A stretch of 64,000 nucleotides of DNA, from NCBI RefSeq assembly GCF_014397025.1, contig NZ_JACJUO010000003.1:372001-436000 (forward strand). Direction: 5' to 3'. Under the pieces are notes generated by a model. The model had not been told where the DNA came from, did not search any database, and was given only the letters and a program-made list of their open reading frames with translations. Made by a program: the position numbers and the translations under genes. Positions 60,646-64,000 of this stretch are shown here, one piece after another. The stretch comes from Ochrobactrum sp. Marseille-Q0166 (lineage in GTDB: Bacteria > Pseudomonadota > Alphaproteobacteria > Rhizobiales > Rhizobiaceae). Every line of letters begins with the position of its first letter. The first letter of the stretch is position 1.

Positions 60646-61159
60646 CGCAGAGGGAACCACGCTACTCAGCCTTGGTTAGCTCCGAAATCAGTGTACGTTC
60701 AGGCTGAGCGATTGCGCCGAGGACCTATAGTGCGGAGTCGACGTGTTAATCGGCCAGATCGCCCGCCTAGTCGGCTAAGCGAAACAGCCGATGATAGTGT
60801 GCCCTGTGCTAAAGCTGGAAATAGTAGGCATTTTAGCTTAAATTATCTAGCATCCAGCATATTTGTACAAACCAATAAGCCATACTCATCAGGGGTTATA
60901 CGACGATAAAATTAACGTCATGGTAACCATACCTATTAAGGTAATCGGTTAAACTAAGGTGCTTAAGATAAACGATTACAATGAGATAAAAAAGCAGTTC
61001 GCGCGTTTTTCGAGGCTTGAAAAGCAGTCGCAGCCAGACTTCTCATAGGGTAGGGTAGGCGAAAACTTGTACTATCAGGGAGGTAGTTCATGGGAATTGC
61101 CAAGTTATTTGATCTTTGCATTGGGGTTATCAATTCGCGATGAAATGACCGAGAAGCTC
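60646..61159. other. Gene-free stretch downstream of repC
   Basis: About 510 bp with only short frames that lack ribosome sites and recognisable motifs. It has no obvious terminator. A plus-strand frame at 60691-60909 has an Arg-rich composition that fits random translation of GC-biased DNA, so I do not call it. Confidence 0.5.
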
Positions 61160-61670
61160 TTCCCTGTTGAAGGGTTTTCGTTTTCCGCGTGAGATTGTTG
61201 ACTATGCGGTCTGGACCTATCATCGATTTGCGTTGAGCACAGCCGATGTGGAAGACCTTCTTGCGGAGCGTGGCATGATCGTCAGCCTGTAAACGGTTCG
61301 ACTTTGGATCAATCGTTTTTGCCGCCATTTTGCCGACTATATGCACAGGGCCCGACCATAGCCAAAACAACAAGTGGTATCTTGATGAAGTCGTCATCAC
61401 GATTGCCGGGAGAAAGCTCTGGCTCCGGCGAGCGATAGATGCGCACGGCGATGTTATCGAGATTCTGGTTCAATCACGCCGCGACACCACGGTCGCTAAG
61501 CGTTTCTTGTCAAGGCTGGTCAACCAATTCGGCCAACCACGTGTCGCCGTGAGCGACAAGCTGGGCAAGCTATGTCAAACCGATACAGATTAACGCGCCA
61601 AATGCCGACCATCGTGCTCATAAGGGCCGGAACAACAGAATTGAGAGTTCACATGCATTATGGCGTGACT
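61160..61670 (+). pseudogene. IS6-family element remnant (third type)
   Basis: Successive frames spell FRFPREIVDYAVWTYHRFAL then STADVEDLLAERGM before a stop, TVRLWINRF, then NKWYLDEVVITIAGRKLWLR and IEILVQSRRDTTVAKRFLSR LVNQFGQPRVAV, and finally APNADHRAHKGRNNRIESSH. This is an IS6-like transposase of a lineage distinct from IS-A and related to the WYLDEV group of IS-B. Several stops and frameshifts show decay. Terminal repeats were not identified. 61671-61931 holds no gene I can support. Confidence 0.8.
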
Positions 61671-61931
61671 ATACTGCTGAAATGACAGCTTGAAAAACAC
61701 ATGCGTAAGATACTCGAAACCGTAATCAAACAATTTGGCAATCCCTATTTTCCCCTGAGGCTCTTCATCCTCCTCCGCTTGGTACAAAGTTACTTTCCGC
61801 TCGTTTTAGCCTTGCATCCCGTTCACTCCCCCGCCCACTATGGGCCAGTACAACTGTTTAGAATCAATCAGCTGAGCAGTGATCAATCACTCAGAAAAGA
61901 GTGGTAGCGTTAGAATAAGGGATGTATTTTA

Positions 61932-63530
61932 ATGACAAAACTTGGGAATTTTTTTTCTGCAGCGCTCGTCGTTGCTGCGTTCAGTAGCACAGCGTTGACA
62001 CAGAGCTTTGCAAAGACGTTGGTTTATTGCTCGGAAGCATCGCCAGAGAATTTTGATGCGGCTCAGACCACCTCTGGTGCTGTGTATGATGCATCAGCAC
62101 GCAACATTTCAAACACCCTTATAAAGATCAAACGCGGTTCGACCGAACTCGAGCCAGGACTTGCAGAAAGCTGGGATGTTTCTGGGGATGGAAAAGAGTA
62201 TACTTTCCACTTGCGAAAAGGCGTTAAGTTTCACACGACTGATTTTTTCACGCCCACGCGCGAATTCAACACGGATGATGTAATCTTCACCTTCGAGCGT
62301 CAGGGGGATCAGAAAAATCCTTATTACAATCAGGGAACCTGGCCACAGTTCGGCGCTTATTCTTTTCCCACGTTGATCGAGAAAATTGAAAAAATCGACG
62401 ATCACACCGTTAAGTTTATACTCTCGCAACCTGAAGCTACTTTCATCTCGACGCTTTCTCTTACGTTTTCAGCAATCCAGTCGAAAGAATATGCCGATAA
62501 ACTGGTCGCAGATGGCAGACTGGAAGACCTGAGTCAAAAACCAGTCGGCACTGGACCTTATCAGTTTGTGGCTTATCAAAAAGACAGTGCTATTCGCTAC
62601 AAGGCAAATCCTGACTATTGGGGTGGAAAGCAGAAAATTGACAATCTTATCTTTGCGATCACCCCCGATGCAGCAGTTCGGCACCAAAAGCTGAAGGCTG
62701 GAGAATGCCACGTTATCGCAGCCCCTAATCCGGCAGATATCGCCGAGATGAAACAAGATCCTTCCATGTCCATGCTAAGCAGGGATGGAATGAATCTCTC
62801 ATTTCTCGCTTATAACACGCTTCAAAAACCCTTTGATGATGTCCGCGTGCGCAAAGCACTTAATATGGCAGTCAACAAGCCAGCCATCATTGATGCAGTT
62901 TATAACGGCTCGGCGATTGTTTCAATCAACCCGCTTCCACAATCTGTTTGGGGTTACAACAAGGACGTGAAGGACGACCCGTATGATCCTGAGCAATCGC
63001 GCAAGCTTCTCGAAGAAGCAGGTGTTAAAGATCTGAAGATGAAAATCTGGGCGATGCCGGTTCAACGTCCGTATATGCCGAACGCACGGCGCGCAGCCGA
63101 GTTGATTCAATCTGACTTCGCCAAGGTGGGTGTCAATGCAGAGATTATCACCTATGATTGGAGTGAATATCTCAAACGCTCGCTGGAAAAGGAGCGCGAT
63201 GGTGCCATCATGCTCGGCTGGACGGGTGGGATAGCAGATCCTGATAATTTTTTAGCCGCACTCCTCGGTTGTCAGGCTATTGGCAGCGCAAACCGCGCCA
63301 ATTGGTGCAATGAGGACTTTGAAAAGCTGATCCGCTCAGCCAAATTGACAACAGACAAGCTCGAACGGACAAAGCTCTATGAGCAGGCGCAGGTCATATT
63401 TAAGGAGCAAGCCCCGTGGTTGACCATCGCACACCAGGTTGTGGAACAACCTGTCAGCACTAAAGTTAAAGACTTCAAAATCGATCCATTCGGCGGATAT
63501 CTTTTTGAAGACGTCGATATAGAGGAATGA
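61932..63530 (+). CDS. Dipeptide-type ABC transporter substrate-binding protein (DppA-like)
   Basis: 532-aa periplasmic receptor. The signal peptide ends near residue 28 (QSFAKT). The mature part opens with LVYCSEASPENFDAAQTTSG, the DppA hallmark, with Cys34 able to form the conserved disulfide, and continues with ELEPGLAESWDVSGDGKEYT, FHLRKGVKFHT, GTGPYQFVAYQKDS and NPDYWGG. The AMPVQRPYMPNARRAAELIQ segment and GWTGGIADPDNFLAALLGC complete the DppA pattern. At 532 aa it equals typical DppA. Permeases are not in the window. It precedes peptidase T, so imported peptides may feed that enzyme. Confidence 0.93.
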   Translation: MTKLGNFFSAALVVAAFSSTALTQSFAKTLVYCSEASPENFDAAQTTSGAVYDASARNISNTLIKIKRGSTELEPGLAESWDVSGDGKEYTFHLRKGVKFHTTDFFTPTREFNTDDVIFTFERQGDQKNPYYNQGTWPQFGAYSFPTLIEKIEKIDDHTVKFILSQPEATFISTLSLTFSAIQSKEYADKLVADGRLEDLSQKPVGTGPYQFVAYQKDSAIRYKANPDYWGGKQKIDNLIFAITPDAAVRHQKLKAGECHVIAAPNPADIAEMKQDPSMSMLSRDGMNLSFLAYNTLQKPFDDVRVRKALNMAVNKPAIIDAVYNGSAIVSINPLPQSVWGYNKDVKDDPYDPEQSRKLLEEAGVKDLKMKIWAMPVQRPYMPNARRAAELIQSDFAKVGVNAEIITYDWSEYLKRSLEKERDGAIMLGWTGGIADPDNFLAALLGCQAIGSANRANWCNEDFEKLIRSAKLTTDKLERTKLYEQAQVIFKEQAPWLTIAHQVVEQPVSTKVKDFKIDPFGGYLFEDVDIEE

Positions 63531-63659
63531 AGGCGAACACCTTTATGTAAATAATCAGTCAGGAAAATCCAACTTGCGGGTGTTCATTTCGTCCGCAAGT
63601 CTGGCTTTGAAGCAATATTTTTTGCCATTCATGCTGCGCGAGCTCCAAGAAGAATTATC

Positions 63660-64000
63660 ATGAATATCGTAGACCGTTTTTTAAACTACACTCGTATCAA
63701 CACCACAGCTGTGCCCAATGCTGCTACGCTGCCTTCGAGCGAGGGACAAAGACAACTCGCGACATTGCTGGCCGGTGAGATGCGCTCCATGGGCTTAGAA
63801 GTCGAAGAACGAGACCATTCCATTGTGGTGGGTACACTCGCCGCCAATGTTTCGAGCGAAAAGCATGCCTTCCCCACCATTGCATGGGTTGCTCATCTGG
63901 ATACCTCAGCAGAATACTCAACAGATACGCATGCGCATATTGTTGACTACAGAGGTGGTGACATCGTCCTTAATGGCGAATCCAACACGGTCATGCGTTT
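63660..64000 (+). CDS. pepT: Peptidase T (tripeptidase), partial N-terminal part
   Basis: Cytoplasmic zinc aminotripeptidase of the M20B family, cut off by the window edge after about 113 residues. From ATG 63660 the text MNIVDRFLNYTRINTTAVPN leads to LPSSEGQRQLATLLAGEMRS MGLEVEERD, then AFPTIAWVAHLDTSAEYSTD with the metal His and Asp (AHLDTS), and YRGGDIVLNGE, a signature of PepT. About 130 bp upstream lies the DppA-like gene in the same direction, which makes a peptide uptake-and-cleavage unit. The active-site Glu and C-terminal half are not visible. Confidence 0.88.
   Translation, partial: MNIVDRFLNYTRINTTAVPNAATLPSSEGQRQLATLLAGEMRSMGLEVEERDHSIVVGTLAANVSSEKHAFPTIAWVAHLDTSAEYSTDTHAHIVDYRGGDIVLNGESNTVMR

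Overview
The window reads as an accessory stretch of a secondary replicon (chromid or large plasmid) of an alphaproteobacterium, most likely a Brucellaceae member of the Ochrobactrum/Brucella type. The basis is a complete repABC cassette (57056-60645) with two parS-type palindromes and a counter-transcribed RNA between repB and repC, a rhizobial-type palindromic intergenic repeat at 3084-3123, GC-rich operons packed with ATGA overlaps, and many nutrient importers. The genus is inference; the repABC origin is seen directly.

Layout. (1) 1-10173: a GntR-controlled operon with a complete peptide/opine-type ABC importer (solute-binding protein, two permeases, two ATPases), a short-chain dehydrogenase, a PuuE/NodB-fold amide hydrolase and a gamma-glutamyltransferase-type hydrolase; a second, paralogous solute-binding gene diverges at the left edge. 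(2) 10418-14570: DUF2971 and DUF2513 genes and the first 92 codons of a P-loop NTPase that is cut by a 1.27-kb IS6-family palindrome, followed by MarR-like and IS21 istA scraps. (3) 14690-20980: a 2096-residue monomeric autotransporter adhesin with a very AT-rich upstream region. (4) 22269-35424 and the broken gene at 35493: a BMP-type ABC importer, a small secreted protein, an SDR lacking its Tyr/Lys motif, a GntR regulator, then a catabolic operon with a pyridoxamine-pyruvate-aminotransferase-like enzyme, MmgE/PrpD, a beta-hydroxyacid dehydrogenase, an SDR and a metallo-beta-lactamase-fold hydrolase, diverging from a carboxymuconolactone-decarboxylase-family gene and an HpaB-type monooxygenase gene truncated by IS elements. 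Three promoters here share one operator-like motif. (5) 36173-38079: two nested IS6-family elements. (6) 38245-44364: aldehyde dehydrogenase, beta-hydroxyacid dehydrogenase, LysR, M20 amidohydrolase and a two-gene DUF3100-type membrane protein pair. (7) 45276-52891: LysR plus a second complete peptide importer and a class-C beta-lactamase-like hydrolase. (8) 53024-56660: IS remnants, a serine recombinase and a decayed LysR/TauE pair. (9) 56909-60645: repABC. (10) 61160-64000: an IS6 remnant, then a DppA-type binding protein and the start of pepT.

How it fits together: the region is devoted to importing amide- or peptide-like and heterocyclic nitrogen compounds and degrading them, and it has been repeatedly broken by IS6-family elements. 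The most unusual structural signal is that four IS6 loci have the same architecture: an element with a partial copy of its own 3' part placed in inverted orientation against its 5' side (exact arms of 455, 235 and 62 bp at three of them). The most unusual metabolic signal is the B6-like catabolic cluster next to a BMP importer, with the candidate ring-modifying oxygenase destroyed by IS insertion.
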